This document shows positions 32,760-44,504 of a DNA stretch of 64,000 nt, in pieces. A program made the translations under genes and the position numbers. The notes beneath the pieces were generated by a model, which was given only the letters and a program-made list of their open reading frames with translations, had not been told where the DNA came from and ran no database searches. This stretch comes from Prochilodus magdalenae (taxonomy: Eukaryota; Chordata; Actinopteri; Characiformes; Prochilodontidae): contig JAMWET010005053.1 in NCBI GenBank assembly GCA_024036415.1, positions 62,001-126,000 on the forward strand, given 5' to 3'. Every line of letters starts with the position of its first letter. Position 1 is the stretch's first letter.

Positions 32760-33420
32760 ACATGTCTGTGGTAGATGAATGATGGTGGTCCGAATATCCC
32801 ACTGTTTCCAAACGATCCACAAATGAAAATTCAGGAAGTTCACTACAGACTTAAAGATGGGAAGTTTCTGTAACACAGCTGGAATATTAGCCATTCGGTT
32901 TAGAGTTTCAGGAAAACCCCACATACGTCATCTATAAATATGACTGAACACACACTGACACCTGCATGACCTGTCAGTATGAACACCTGTATATGTTTAA
33001 CCTGATGATGTGTTCTCAGGTATTAATGGACAGTTAATGGTCCACTGGAGAACGCTATTATAAAGTGTTACCTGGCGGACTGATACACAGATACACCTCC
33101 AGAATCAGCACACAGTTTAACCCCTTACATTCCCAGGATTCCATCCCATAATCCATCATTAACAACTACATGGAGAACGGGAAAGACTGGCTGAGATCCT
33201 TATAGAGGACAGGAATGAAGGCTTAGAGCAAACAGTGGCTCCTCTCCGTCTACAGGGTTAGACACTATCAGAGTGGCCCACTCTGAGGGTCTAAAACAGG
33301 AAACCCACAAAGAGACCCTGCAGCTCAGAACGCCTCAGACCACTGTTCACTGGCTGTCTGAACCTACTGATCTCAGATCTGTTCAGGACTGTGTAGACAG
33401 GAGTACCAGGCCTGGCTAAA
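32760..33420 (+). repeat. Flank module F after gene B
   Basis: Shares CGATCCACAAATGAAAATTC, AGATGGGAAGTTTCTGTAA and CACACTGACACCTGCATGAC phrases with 22166, 43690 and 61790. Also contains AAACAGGAAACCCACAAAGA at about 33297. Non-coding. Confidence 0.7.
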
Positions 33421-33429
33421 ATGGGGAAA

Positions 33430-33855
33430 CAAGTCAGGTACATGACCTCTAAATGTTTGGCAAGTCAGGAACACGCCCTGGTTTGTACAAAAATTTATTG
33501 AAACACAGCATCTGTTTGGACAACATGTCAGGAACAGAGCCTCTAATTGGTCAATAAGTCAGGAACATGGCCTCTGATTGGTCAGTAAGTCAGAAACATG
33601 GCCTCAGATTGGTCGGTAAGTCAGTCAGGAACATGGCCTCTGATTGGTCCATAAATCAGGAACATGGCCTCAGATTGGGTGGTAAATCAGGAACATGGCC
33701 TCAGATTGGTCAGTAAATCCGGAACATGGTCTCAGATTGGTCAGTAAATCAGGAACATGGCCTCAGATTGGTCAGTAAATCAGGAACATGGCCTCAGATT
33801 GGGTGGTAAATCAGGAACATGGCCTCAGATTGGTTGACAAGTCAGGAACATCTAA
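33430..33855 (+). repeat. 31-bp minisatellite upstream of gene C
   Basis: About twelve to thirteen copies of CAGGAACATGGCCTCAGATT plus GGTCAGTAAGT at 31-base spacing (some 32-35). An orthologous array lies upstream of gene E (51450-51870). It is absent at the equivalent point upstream of D. Confidence 0.9.
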
Positions 33856-33889
33856 TATGGATGTTTAAGGTGTAAGGGGTCAGCTTGTG

Positions 33890-35995
33890 CTGCTGTACTG
33901 TAAAGGTTCAGTTGGTGCTGCCAGCAGAGGGCAACAGCAATGAGGTACTGGAAGGGTCAGCATGTGCAGCAGAGTGCCAACAGAGGGTGATGGCAGTGAG
34001 GTTATGGTACTTCAGGGAATTAAAAATCCCATAATTCCAAGTAATAATCAGTGCCAGCCAGGTGCACCTTCAGGTACCTACATTTAAGGCTGGTCAAACA
34101 GCACACTGCTGTCACACCTGCATTCAGGGTGACTGGTACAGTACGTTGAGGTTTGTATCTGCAACAAAGAGACAGAAGAGAAGAGAAGGGCCTCTCTGAC
34201 AGTCACATGACACCAAGATCTAAGAACACAGTTTAGTGGAACAGTAAAGAAACTGAAACTGGCTCAAAGTTCTTCTGTGGTTAGTAACGCTCACCTCATA
34301 AACATACAGAGACAAACAGAAGCTCAGAGCTCACACCACACAACATGACCCTCCAGCCCATTACACTACACACAGATCAGAACACTGGGAGGACTTTATA
34401 CCACCGTGTCACGTCCGCGAGTCTGTCTTTCCCTGCTGATCCTCCGGACTCCAATTCCCTGAGTGCACATGATGGTGCACCCACATGCTCACACTCTACC
34501 AATCACTCCCAGTCTAGGTCACCAGAACACTGAGTGCTTTCAGCTGGGACAGCAGCCTTATACTCCCCTCCACACACACGGTCTTCACAAAGTTCTGTAA
34601 CTCTAGTTTCATTTCTGAGGTTTTGATCTACTCTGTATCTGACTTCTGGCTTCTACCCTCTTTTCCCTTTCCACTCCTCTCGTCGTTTTCTCCCTGTGTC
34701 TAGTTTTCTCGTGGTGAGCTTCATTGGTGTCTATTCTGTTTCTGACCCTTTGACTTCGCTTGCTTGTCCACTCTGCCTTCTTCCTTGCCTTCCTGGATTT
34801 TGACCCTCGCTTGTCCTGTCTGCTTATGTCCAGGTACTTTCCCTTCTCATTGCTGACTTGTCCGTTGCTGTTGTGTAAAGCACTTGGTTTATATAATAAA
34901 GCTCATTTGTCCTTTAGCTCTGCCAGTGTCAAGCGTAGTTCTCTGTGCCTGACACACCGACAGCTCTTTTACAGACAGTTATCTAGAACCGGTCAACAGT
35001 TATCTAGAATTGGTCCTTGGTATCTTCCCGAACTCAGACATCATTGAGTTATTCTGATTATAGCCAGCTGGTCAGTGTGCTGACCAATGCCCCCTTACAG
35101 CTGTATAAACCCCCTCATGCTCAGTTTATACACACTTTAGAAATGGAGGTTCAGTTTGTGTGATGAGATTCACTTTCACCCACTCACAAATGAGCCTGAG
35201 AGACTCAGACATGCACAAACAGGAAACCCACAGCAAGGCCTGCAGCTCAGGGCCATATCAGACCACCTGACACTGACTGTCTTTATCAGCTGATCTCAGA
35301 TCTGACAGGAAGTGACTCATTAATGTGTAGAGGGTAAGTGTCCTAAACGGTTTCATGTTTGTGCCAGACAGATGGGACTTTCCATTTCCTTCGTGGTGCA
35401 GGTATTTAACATTCCTTGGTCCACAGTGTCACGGAATACATCATAGAAAGCCTTACCACTCACTACGGTGTCAATGTGACCAGGGCACAGTCTGTTAGTG
35501 GTACAGACCCCAAGAACCCATGAACTCCATTTGTGAGCAAAGTACTGTGCAAGCTGGTGGTGGTTCCACACTGCTCTTGGGTGTGTTCTCATGGCATGGG
35601 TTGGGTCCAGTGCCTGCTATGTTTCACTGCTTGTTGTCCATTTGAATCGCTTTAGGGACTTCATGTTCCCCCACAGTGACGGGACCGTCACCAGACCCAA
35701 GTTCTCCAGAACTGGTTCAAGGAGTCTTATTCACACCTGAGATCCTGCACCTTCAAATACCACAAGCCCTGGAGGACATTCTAGACTGCATGGCTCAGCT
35801 TCCCACATGTAGAAGTGATGCCACGTTGATTTGCTTCACTTTACCAGGCTAGATGGCCTCCTACACAGTACTAATACCTGTCCCATGATTTTTGGCCTGT
35901 TAGAACTCAGGCCTACAAAGAACCTACAAACCCAAGCAGTCTACAGAAGTGTGGTGCAGCAGTGGGTCGATAACTAAAGACTGCCCTCTTATGAT
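33890..35995 (+). repeat. Upstream module U of gene C
   Basis: Full-length copy of the module described upstream of B, here with the solo LTR inserted. It includes the CAGCAGAGGGCAACAGCAA units at 33915-33990. A minus-strand frame at 35353-35592 is part of the repeated module and not supported as a gene. Confidence 0.8.
34407..34954 (+). mobile_element. Solo LTR upstream of gene C
   Basis: 548 bases with termini TGTCA...TGACA, flanked by the 5-bp direct repeat CACCG at 34402-34406 and 34955-34959. A poly(A) signal lies in TATATAATAAAGCTCATTTG near the 3' end. The site without insertion is visible upstream of gene B. No internal coding region remains, as expected after LTR-LTR recombination. 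Superfamily not determined. Confidence 0.82.
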
Positions 35996-36115
35996 GTGAC
36001 CAATCAGACAGCGTGTGCTCAGTGTGTACGTCTCTCATTGGTGAGGGTCTGATTATATATGCGGTGAGAGGTTATCAAAAATAGAATAGAACTTACGTGG
36101 ACCAATCAGACCACG
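35995..36115 (+). promoter_or_regulatory. Gene C promoter core
   Basis: CCAAT at 36000, ATTGG at about 36037, TATATA at about 36054, ACGTGGACCAATCAG with CCAAT at 36102. The CRE-like base is changed to TTACGTGG (TGACGTGG in B, D and E). Confidence 0.65.
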
Positions 36116-36175
36116 ACACAGACATCCGCTTTAAAGACCCTCACCATCGCCCCCCACCCAGCTCCAGTCTCTGAG

Positions 36176-38246
36176 ATGGATAGATCGAGAGCTGTTCTCC
36201 TCACTCTGGTCTGTAAGTGAACTGTTCCACTCTTCTACCTTCAGCACACCTGATATGGTGTATATGGTGGAGAAGCCTCTTCTGATCAACTCTACATTCA
36301 GCTGTTCAGGTTCTAAAGAGTCTCTGGAGAACTCTGGAAAGCACAGAGAACCTAAACAGTTAGATGTACAGTGTGAAGGTGTGTGAGATCTGCTCGTTCT
36401 ACTGTGTCTAATCTAAAGTGTGGTTGGTGTGCTGCAGGTGTTCTGTTCTCCAGGATCTCTGGAGCAGAAGTGGAGATGAGAGTCAGACCCGGAGACAACG
36501 TGGTTCTGTACTGTGACTGTGTACTTAAGGCTGAAACTTTTATAGTGTGGTTTAGAAAGTCCTCAGATGAAGATCAAACTCCTCTCATTATATCAGCAGA
36601 TAAGTTTACACAACCTGCTTTTTCATGCCACCATTTCATTGAGAATCCCTCCATCAACACTCGGGATCTGCTGGTGACGAACGTGTCTGAATCAGACCTG
36701 GGTCTGTACCACTGTGCTGTATGGGATAGGAAGTCTGTCAAAGGGGTTCAGAGAGATGTTTATCATAATGGAGCCAGAACCACTCGACTGGCTCTCCTCG
36801 GTAAGGTTACTCATTCTGATCTGTGGGTTCTGTTAGTTAATGATGTCATTTATAACATTGTAATAACATGTCAGAGTGGAGGACGTTATAGTGTGGAAAT
36901 CAGTAGATACTAATTAACCTGGTGTTTATTACTATGTTATAAAGCAGTAATTAAGGTGAATTACACACTTGTAAAGCTCTGATTGAGCCGTATTAAGATA
37001 GTAGTAGGTGATTAACCATCAGCAATAATTAACCCTCACTTTCCTCTAACAGACTGAATGTACAGTTTATCTAAGAAAGACTGAAAGTTTAATATCTTTA
37101 TTCAGTTATTATTATAATAGTCTCAGTGTGGAATGCAGATGATCCAAACTAACCACACCTCCCTTTGTCTTAACGCGGCCTCACTTGATCCTTATCTCAG
37201 TCTAGAGTCTTAAAATGACTTAAAAGTATTTCAAAGAGTTTAGCTCTGGAAAATGTTAGTTGCTGCTTAATAATTTAGTAATGAGCAATCAATTAGCAAT
37301 TACAGCCATATTAATTTACTTATTAGTAATTATCTTTATATAGCCCAATAAGGGGGTAATAACAGGCAGTCTGAAACACTTGTAGAATATAATACACCCA
37401 AAATATTACATTTCCAGTTATAGATTCATAACCTAGTAATAAGCAACCAGTTACCAGCTACTGGCATCATGAGGCTTAATGGTCTTATAATCCCTAATTC
37501 TCTTTGTAAGTGAGTGATCACTAATAGAGGTGAATGTTGAAATATTTAGCTTATGCACTTATACTGATCATAACCTTTCTCCTCTCTAGTTATGAGAGCT
37601 GATTTGGGTTGCCAGGTAGTGCACTTATGCTTATATGGGTCTGGTATTGATCTCTATATCAGCACTGGCCCTTACTCGGGCAGTGTCTGAGCTCATGGCG
37701 AGTTTTGACTCTTACCTTATACTAGCTGGGAAACATTATCTGATGGGACACTAAGCACGGCTGTAAGTCACTCTGGATAAGAACGTCTGCTAAAGGTCTT
37801 AATGTAAAAGTAAGGATCATTACAATTTCTCTCTTATTTCAGACCCCCCTGTTCCTTGTGCTGATCCCCCTGAGACCCCCTCCACCCTCCAGACCCCCTC
37901 CACCCCTCCTGTATCAGACTGTCGTGTCTGCTGGAAGCTGCTAGTCAGTGTGTGTCCTGTGGGTGTTCTCCTCTCCTCAGTCGTTTCCTCCACCTGTGTG
38001 TACTGGATCTACAGAAAGAGGACTGAAGGTACTCTGCTGGTTTCCAGTTAGAATTATCCAACTTCTAGTTCTTTATCAGTTTCTACCCACAGGACCCTAC
38101 TTTCTGTATAGGGTTTGGGTGGTGGTCCACTGTCCCCCCAGTAGTATCACTGAAAATCTACTTCATTTACAGCTGTGAAAGAAGAGAATCCGAGAGAGAG
38201 AGAGAAATCACCCAATCAGCAGATCAAAACCAGAGAGGAGGTACTG

Positions 38247-38284
<38 letters not shown>

Positions 38285-38511
38285 ACACACAGAGTCTGGG
38301 TTCTTTGGTGTCAGATGGTTCCTGAGTATCCACTGAAGGAGGCTAATCAGTACTTGTGTTTATAAATGATCTGCAGGTTGGAGGAGGTGATGTGTGTTAT
38401 GCGGCGCTGGACCTCCCGAGCAGAGGACAGAAACCTCTGAAGAAGAAGAAGAGGAGAGTGGAGAGCTCTGAGTTCAGCACATACTCTGAGGTTAAAACTG
38501 ATCAGATGTAG
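36176..38511 (+). CDS. V-set receptor gene C, two-ITIM tail
   Basis: Exons 36176-36212, 36438-36800, 37843-38028, 38173-38240 and 38377-38511 give 262 aa in one continuous frame. Leader [19 protein letters not shown] domain with [14 protein letters not shown] and [10 protein letters not shown]; one extra Cys in PAFSCHHF; stalk DPPVPCADPPETPS and SDCRVCWKLL (CxxC); hydrophobic TM; tail AVKEENPREREKSPNQQ, then VGGGDVCYAALDLPSRGQ (ITIM Y226), the polybasic KPLKKKKRRVE and EFSTYSEVKTDQM (second motif, Y255, 29 residues later). This architecture predicts an inhibitory receptor recruiting SH2 phosphatases (inference from motif knowledge). Compared with E, the V domain shares the FTQPAFS, LLVTNVS and NGA residues. 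AATAAA at 38879. Confidence 0.87.
36801..37842. other. Gene C intron 2
   Basis: About 1 kb, the longest V-to-TM intron with that of E (895 bases). The first 350 bases match introns 2 of D and E. From about 37200 it contains AT-rich sequence and a fish-type interspersed segment (CACTCTGGATAAGAACGTCT, GCTAAAGG at about 37768-37796). Gene B lacks most of this intron. Confidence 0.6.
38248..38292 (+). repeat. (CA)n microsatellite, gene C last intron
   Basis: ACACACAC run between the two tail exons. Much shorter in gene E (56322-56332). Confidence 0.9.
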
Positions 38512-38878
38512 CTGAACTGATTCAGTCATTAACATGAGTCGATTCAGTGGACTAAAACTCACTTCCAGCTCTTTCAGATGGTCAGATTTATTCTCTCTGG
38601 GTTTGGATGGTCTCATTGGATGCAGTTTAAAACCAGTTCTTGTGTTTCTCTGGTTACTGATTCTGTAATTTGATGTGGTATCATGTGGTGTAAATGATTC
38701 ATTCTGGGTTCTGATTATTGGTGTGTTTAGAGTAATTAAGTCTATTTTTGAGAATATATATTCGGTTCTGTTGTTTTATAAGAGTCATTATACTACAGAT
38801 CTGCTGTAAGGACGTCTGTGGGACTTTTTGAACTGCATATAAAACACAGTATGTCTTCTGCTTTGATCTGATACTGAT

Positions 38879-38884
38879 AATAAA
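38879..38884 (+). terminator. Poly(A) signal, gene C
   Basis: AATAAA in CTGATAATAAATGATT, 368 bases past the stop codon. The same context follows A and E. Confidence 0.75.
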
Positions 38885-38899
38885 TGATTGTGGAGTCTG

Positions 38900-41690
38900 A
38901 TTAACACAAACACACAGTGCCTGTTTATTTCACTTCTGGAGGTGTTTGTCAGTTGTGTTGAAAATGACTCTTTGTTGTGGAGGTGTGGGGGCCGTACAGG
39001 AAGTGATGGAGGTGACGTAGCTAGCTGTTTTTCTGATAGCTAACATTACAGCTACAAAGCTAGACAAGACACTTTACAAAGCCCAACACTAAAAACCCAA
39101 CCTAACACAGTTGTCTCCCCACCTTCTAGCTGCATGATCAAGAGGGGTTTACCTAGTGAGGCCGGAGTGTCCCTATATAACACATGAGATCAAGAAGTCC
39201 AGTTCAGATTCCTATTCACACAAAATCAACTTATTTGGACATTTTCTCTTCATTTCTCTCTCTTACACTCTCACAGTCCCACATTAACACTAATACAAGA
39301 TCAATTTCACTTTACAGCATAAAGTTCATATTCAGTTATTACATGGAGAACAGTTATTATACTGAGAACAATACATTCTAACATTAAGGATTTGAAGCTT
39401 GGAGTCCTCTCCATCCACAGGGTTGGACACTATCAGAGTAAGGAGACCTGTCTGAGCATTAGAGGAGTCAGCAGGAGCTTCAGCACCATGGGCAGTTACA
39501 GCAGAGAGCCAGCACTTACTGACCTCCTGTTCTCTACACACATATATAGAGCACCTGGTGTACTGTAGATTGATCTCCATGGAACTGGAGCTACATGTCC
39601 TGGTGAGAAGCGTGCTAGTCACATGCCTGAACATGTGATTTCATGGTATCAGGACTCTCTCACTGCACTAACCATCTCTCACTGCACTGAAGCTGTAGTC
39701 CGTAGTCCACATAGGAGTGGCTGACCCAGCCGGTAGTTCCTGCCCACACAGTCATCTGGAGGGTATCAGTATTACCCACTACACAACACCATCTACAGTC
39801 TATTGCTGGCAGTGCCTTCTGCTCCTGTCCTGCAGTTTTCAGTCCTGACAACTTCTAGGCATTGCCTGACCATTCCACTTACGTTCCCCATGTTTCCTCA
39901 TGGTCAGGATCTACCCATGGATTCACACTTCAGGGGGATCACGCTGGGGGTCCTTGTTACAGTGAATCGCCAGTTGTACTGTGAGCTGGAAGTGACTTCT
40001 GATTGACACACTGATTGAGTTTAGCTATAGCAGATTGCAGGGGGTTCTGGGTAATGTAGTTCCTCAAAGAACAGTGATTCCGATTACTGAACAATGTCCT
40101 GGTCTGTAACAGACAGGGAGTTTCCTAAACCCACAATGAGAGTTAACTCCACATATTCACACAGCTATGAACACACATACACAGACCTATAATAAACACC
40201 TGATCACTCCATCTGATACACAGTGCCCCTCCCCCTCCAACCCTGAGAGCTTAAAACAGGAAACCCACAATGAGACCCTGCAGCTCAAAACGCCTCAGAC
40301 CACTGTTCACTGACTGTCTGTACTGACTGATCTCACATCTGCTCTGTGCTGTGTAGATGGGAGTTTTAGACCTGGTTAAAGTGGAAGAACTGATGCAGGA
40401 TCTGAAAGGAACAAGAACAAAGAAAATGAAACTGCTGCTCAGTTGGCGCTTGTATTCTACACCACTCACAGTCATGGAAACATGTGGTTAGCAACGGTCA
40501 CCTCATAAACACATCACACCCCTCAAAGACTGTTTAACCATCTACCATTTCTTTTTTCTAGAACCGGTCACCTGAAATCTAAGTGGATCTAACCCTTTCA
40601 AGCTGCAGATGATCAAACATATGGCTCGGTTAAAGAAAAAACAAAGCCACGTTAAGCACTACCATCACATTCTGTTGAAGGTGCTGTCTTGTACAGTGCA
40701 TGATTGATGTTGACAGACCAAGTACAAACAGAGATAGCATAGTATAAAGATCATCTTCACATGACGATGCTCGGAATAGGCATATAGGCAGCTCTATAGG
40801 TAGATTATATGAGGGAATTAGCTAAACTAGCCCAAAACTCACCAGGGATAGATATCAAAAGGTGAATCTGATAATGGCCAGCTGGTCAGTGTGCTGAACA
40901 AGGTACCTTTACAACTGCATGTACACTCACACATGAGCAGTTTAGACCGTAATGGAAAATGTGGTTTTAAACCCACCCACGCAGGCATGAGTCTGAGAGC
41001 CATCTAAGCTCATACGTGCAAAAACAGGAAACCCACAACAAGGCCTGCAGCTCATAGCACTATATGCTCACATCCTTTAATAACTGACCCCAGACGTGTT
41101 AACAGTAGACACTGTTTAACAATCACAGGTTAGTGTAAAGTTGGTAACTGTCCTAGAATCAGTTTAAAAGCTCACATGGCCAAATATTCAGTTCACTCAG
41201 CTGGGACGTCAGGAGGGACGTACAAAGGTCACCAATAACGCTGATGTGTATGGCAGTACATGATGCTGCACTACATCTAAGATACCTTTGGCCTAAGACG
41301 ATGATTTGGGAAGATAAAGAGCAACAAACATTGTCTTCATCTAGCTTTGGGCCTCATGTCCAAGCAGTGGACAACACTGACACTCCCACATTCCAGTTTG
41401 ACTTAACCACATTTCCATGGCTTACTCTACTCCAACACCCATATGTTTTCAGCAGAGGAATAGTGCACCTCAAAGAAAACTGTACTGGAAAGAATTTCAG
41501 GGCCAGTATCGAGAAAGGCAGAGCCCAGCGAAAATGACATTAGGTACAACAGTGCAATGCTCCGCAGATATGATGGTCTGATGAGACACTGCACAACAAG
41601 GCCCATCACTGATACAACAGAGCAGACATGTATGCAACCGCAGAGGCGACCAAGCTCAGCTAATCTCTCTTTGAGTTCATTAAATTGTAA
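38900..41690 (+). repeat. Downstream flank of gene C, first copy of the segmental duplication
   Basis: Near-identical sequence recurs at about 57000-59800. Contains part of module F (39400-39660), AACAGGAAACCCACAATGAG at about 40256 and many short open frames conserved only because the DNA is recently duplicated. No gene supported. Confidence 0.75.
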
Positions 41691-41704
41691 GGTTTGGGTC
41701 CATG

Positions 41705-41900
41705 CCACTGGCCGCCAGCAGGAGGCACGGGTGGCGCAGTGGAAGAGTTGGTGCATCTGCATCAAAAGACTCCAAACCCCAGAATCCTCAGCAGTAATCA
41801 GCACTGATCATGCCCACCTGTGCGGCACGGCATAAAAACCCAGCCCAAACTTCTGCTCACTGTCGCACCTTCTGAGGGGCGAACGGTAAGGTAAAAGATG
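41705..41900 (+). mobile_element. Possible tRNA-derived SINE fragment
   Basis: GGGTGGCGCAGTGGAAGAGT matches a Pol III A-box (TGGCNNAGTGG). It follows CAGCAGGAGGCACG and is followed by CACCTGTGCGGCACGGCATA. No clear B-box or tail, so this is a tentative call. Duplicate at 59815-59995. Confidence 0.35.
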
Positions 41901-42844
41901 GAAAGATGGGGGAAGGAATAAGTTCTGAGAGAAAAAAAGAGGAAAGATAAGAAAAAGGCTGGGGGAGTAAAAAGAGACATAGGAAAACAAAAAGGCTTCC
42001 CAACAAGGACAAAAGAAAGAGCCCTGGGAACATGACAAGTTTTAGGTTTCATTCCGTCTCCTTTATTTGAGCACACTAAACTTGGTGTCTGCTTTGTTTG
42101 AGAGTCCTGCCTTTTTGTTGTGCATTACTCTTCAGACAGCTTGCTCCAAGCTCCGCAACACAGTTCCAGTAACACAGTGGTAGGGCTTTGGTCTGCAGTA
42201 ACCCACATCACCAGTTTGTTTCAGGCCTTGTACCAAGCATATTCGCAATCAGATTTTGACACTGAGTAAAAAAAATACAAGATATTTCGCTTTACATTTG
42301 GGTCCACGACCCCTACCAAACCGTAACATGCTTCTCAATGAAGCACTGCACATGGACAGGCTTTTTAAATGTGCAAGGCCACTTGTGAGGTCAGAGGTGC
42401 TGTGATTGTCCAAACACTCTGTTGTGTCACCTACTGTTCATTAAGTCCTGAAGTTTAATGCCTCTGACTACCGTGTGGTCTAGTGATCTTCAGAGTTATG
42501 TCTCTGGGGTCTGATAGGGTCTCTCAGGCTGAACAGGCTGGGGTGAAGACCCAGACTAAAACAATCTAAAATCTCCTATTAAAAGAGGATGCAGGATAAT
42601 GTGTACCATGCTTAGAGAGGTTTACTGGGACCTACCCCATGAGCCAGGCCTGGTGGTCAGGTAGCCCATGTGAGGTTTTGCTGGATATTACTGGCAGTGG
42701 CCAATGTACAGAAAGAACTCCTACCTCAAGGAGAACTTGTGTAGCAAAAGGCTGTAATAAATGGACCTCAGGAACAGTACCTTGTTGATTGGGATTTGTA
42801 GTTCTTGCTGACCTGACAATCTCTGATTTACATTGTGAGCTCTA
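41901..42844. other. Purine-rich tract and spacer in the duplicated flank
   Basis: About 41890-42010 is purine-rich (GGAAAGATGGGGGAAGG, AAAAAAGAGGAAAG). At 42165-42240 a degenerate tRNA-like segment (AACACAGTGGTAGGGC ... TTTCAGGCC) may be another SINE relic. No gene recognised. Duplicated at about 59990-60960. Confidence 0.4.
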
Positions 42845-43178
42845 TGGTCTAGCTTAGAGAAAATGCACTCCTGAATCTTGCAGGTCATTTTTACTGAGCT
42901 CCAGCTCTTTCAGGGAGTATGTTTCTAGTTTCAAAACTGATCCCAGATTTTCACAGGTCTTATTTCTAGGTTTACATAATGCAAGTCTGCAGAGGGAGAA
43001 CAAAGCCGATCATGTGGTACAGTCAAATGAGTTTGTAGTTCTTGTTGACCAGAGAATCTCCAGTTTACAGTGCAAACTCTTCAGAACAGCTGAGAGCAAC
43101 TCCACTCCTGAATCCCGCAGGTCATTTTTACTGAGATCCAGCTCTTTCAGATAGTATGTTTCCAGTTTTAAAAATGAT
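42845..43178 (-). pseudogene. NLR-type leucine-rich-repeat fossil, copy 2
   Basis: Minus-strand translation shows two consecutive NLR-style LRR units: [17 protein letters not shown] and LCKLEIL-like in the first, YSLKELELSKNDLQDSGV in the second, separated by the usual 28-29 residue spacing with substitutions and stops. No start, NACHT or B30.2 region is present. Confidence 0.72.
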
Positions 43179-43181
43179 CAC

Positions 43182-43680
43182 AAATATAATTACACACTGC
43201 TCAGCCTGCCTGGGGAAATGTATGTGAAAGTGCTGGAAAGGAAACTGAGCAGTACTTGAACTTTAACAGATTGTTGAGGGGGCATGGGAGCTTGCCAACA
43301 CAGTCTATATATGTGTGTTTTGTGGGCTTTAATAAAGCTTATGACTGTATTCCCTAATATGTTTTGTGGGGTTCCTTTGGGAGTGTGAGGTGCCAGTGCC
43401 ATTACTATGGGCCATTCAGTCTCTGTAGCTCCAGAGTGATAGATGTCTGTATACTCAACAATAGGTCAAGCTTGGTAAAGGTAGATGTTGAACATTGTGC
43501 CTTGTCTCCACTTCTCTTTGTAATATTCATGCACAGAGCACCAATGCTTCTTCACTAATTATAGGAAGAGGGTTTTTAAGATTGGCTTAAGGCAGGGACA
43601 GGTGATAACAGCAATAAAGCTGTGGTAGCAGAGAGTAGTGGTGTAGAGGGAGTGGAGCAATAAGGTCAGTATACATATCC
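43182..43680 (+). mobile_element. LINE reverse-transcriptase fragment, copy 2
   Basis: Carries the same order as 20951-21930 but shorter: LPGEMYVKVLERKLS, then GAWELANTVY, KAYDCIP, VIFMHRAPMLL. The 5' boundary touches the LRR fossil exactly as in the other copies, so LRR and LINE pieces were joined before duplication. Confidence 0.7.
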
Positions 43681-43689
43681 ATCCTAAAA

Positions 43690-44400
43690 TGTGGTCACAA
43701 TGAGCCACAATGGAAAATTCAAGAAGTTAATTTGTACAAAAAGATGGCAAGTTTCTGTAATACAGCTGTAATATTGGAAATTATGTTTTGAGAATCAGAA
43801 AAACAACACATACATCTATAGATATGAAAGAATACACACTAATGACTGCATAACTTGTGACTATAAACATCTGTCCATGTTTATAGTAATGATTTGTTCC
43901 CAGATTTTAGTGGTCAGTTAATGGTCTTCTAAAGAAAACGCTATAATGCTACCTGGTGGATTGTCTCTTTCAAATATGTGGCTGAGATTCTTAGGGACTA
44001 TTTAATCTGGTTAAACATGATCTGAGTAAGTAGACCTGCCTGAGCATGAGAAGAGTCAGCAGTGTCCTCAGCACCATGGACAGTGACAGCAGAGAGCCAG
44101 CACTCACTGACCTGCTGTTCTCTATATGCAAATACAGAATCTCTGGTGTACTGTAGATTGATCTCCTTAGAACTGGATCTTCCTGGTGAGAAGGATGCTA
44201 ATCACATGATTAAGCATGTAGTATTATATTACAATGTGGTGTCTTTGTCATGGTGAATCTCAAGTTATATTGTAATCAACCTACAGATTGAGCACAGCTG
44301 TTTTCAGTTTGCAGGGGTTTCTAGGTAATGTAGTTTTTCATAGAACAGTGAATCAGATTGCTGATCAACTGTCCTGGTCTATACAAGAAATAGAAATAGA
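43690..44400 (+). repeat. Flank module F, copy in the B-C unit
   Basis: Order of markers: ATGAGCCACAATGGAAAATT, AAAGATGGCAAGTTTCTG, CAGCACCATGGACAGTGACA, GCAGGGGTTTCTAGG. Corresponds to 61790-62490. Confidence 0.75.
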
Positions 44401-44504
44401 TTCCTGAGTTTTATTGTACATAGTAGAAATAGAAATGGAATATTGAGTTTTTATTGCACATAGTCGAAATGGACTATTGTAGAAAAAGACTACTGTAGAA
44501 ATAG

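Noticed and set aside
41427..41804. Minus-strand 125-codon frame, partly repeated at 59534-59912
   Set aside because: The copies diverge in frame and end points, and there is no domain or splice context; a passenger of the duplication.
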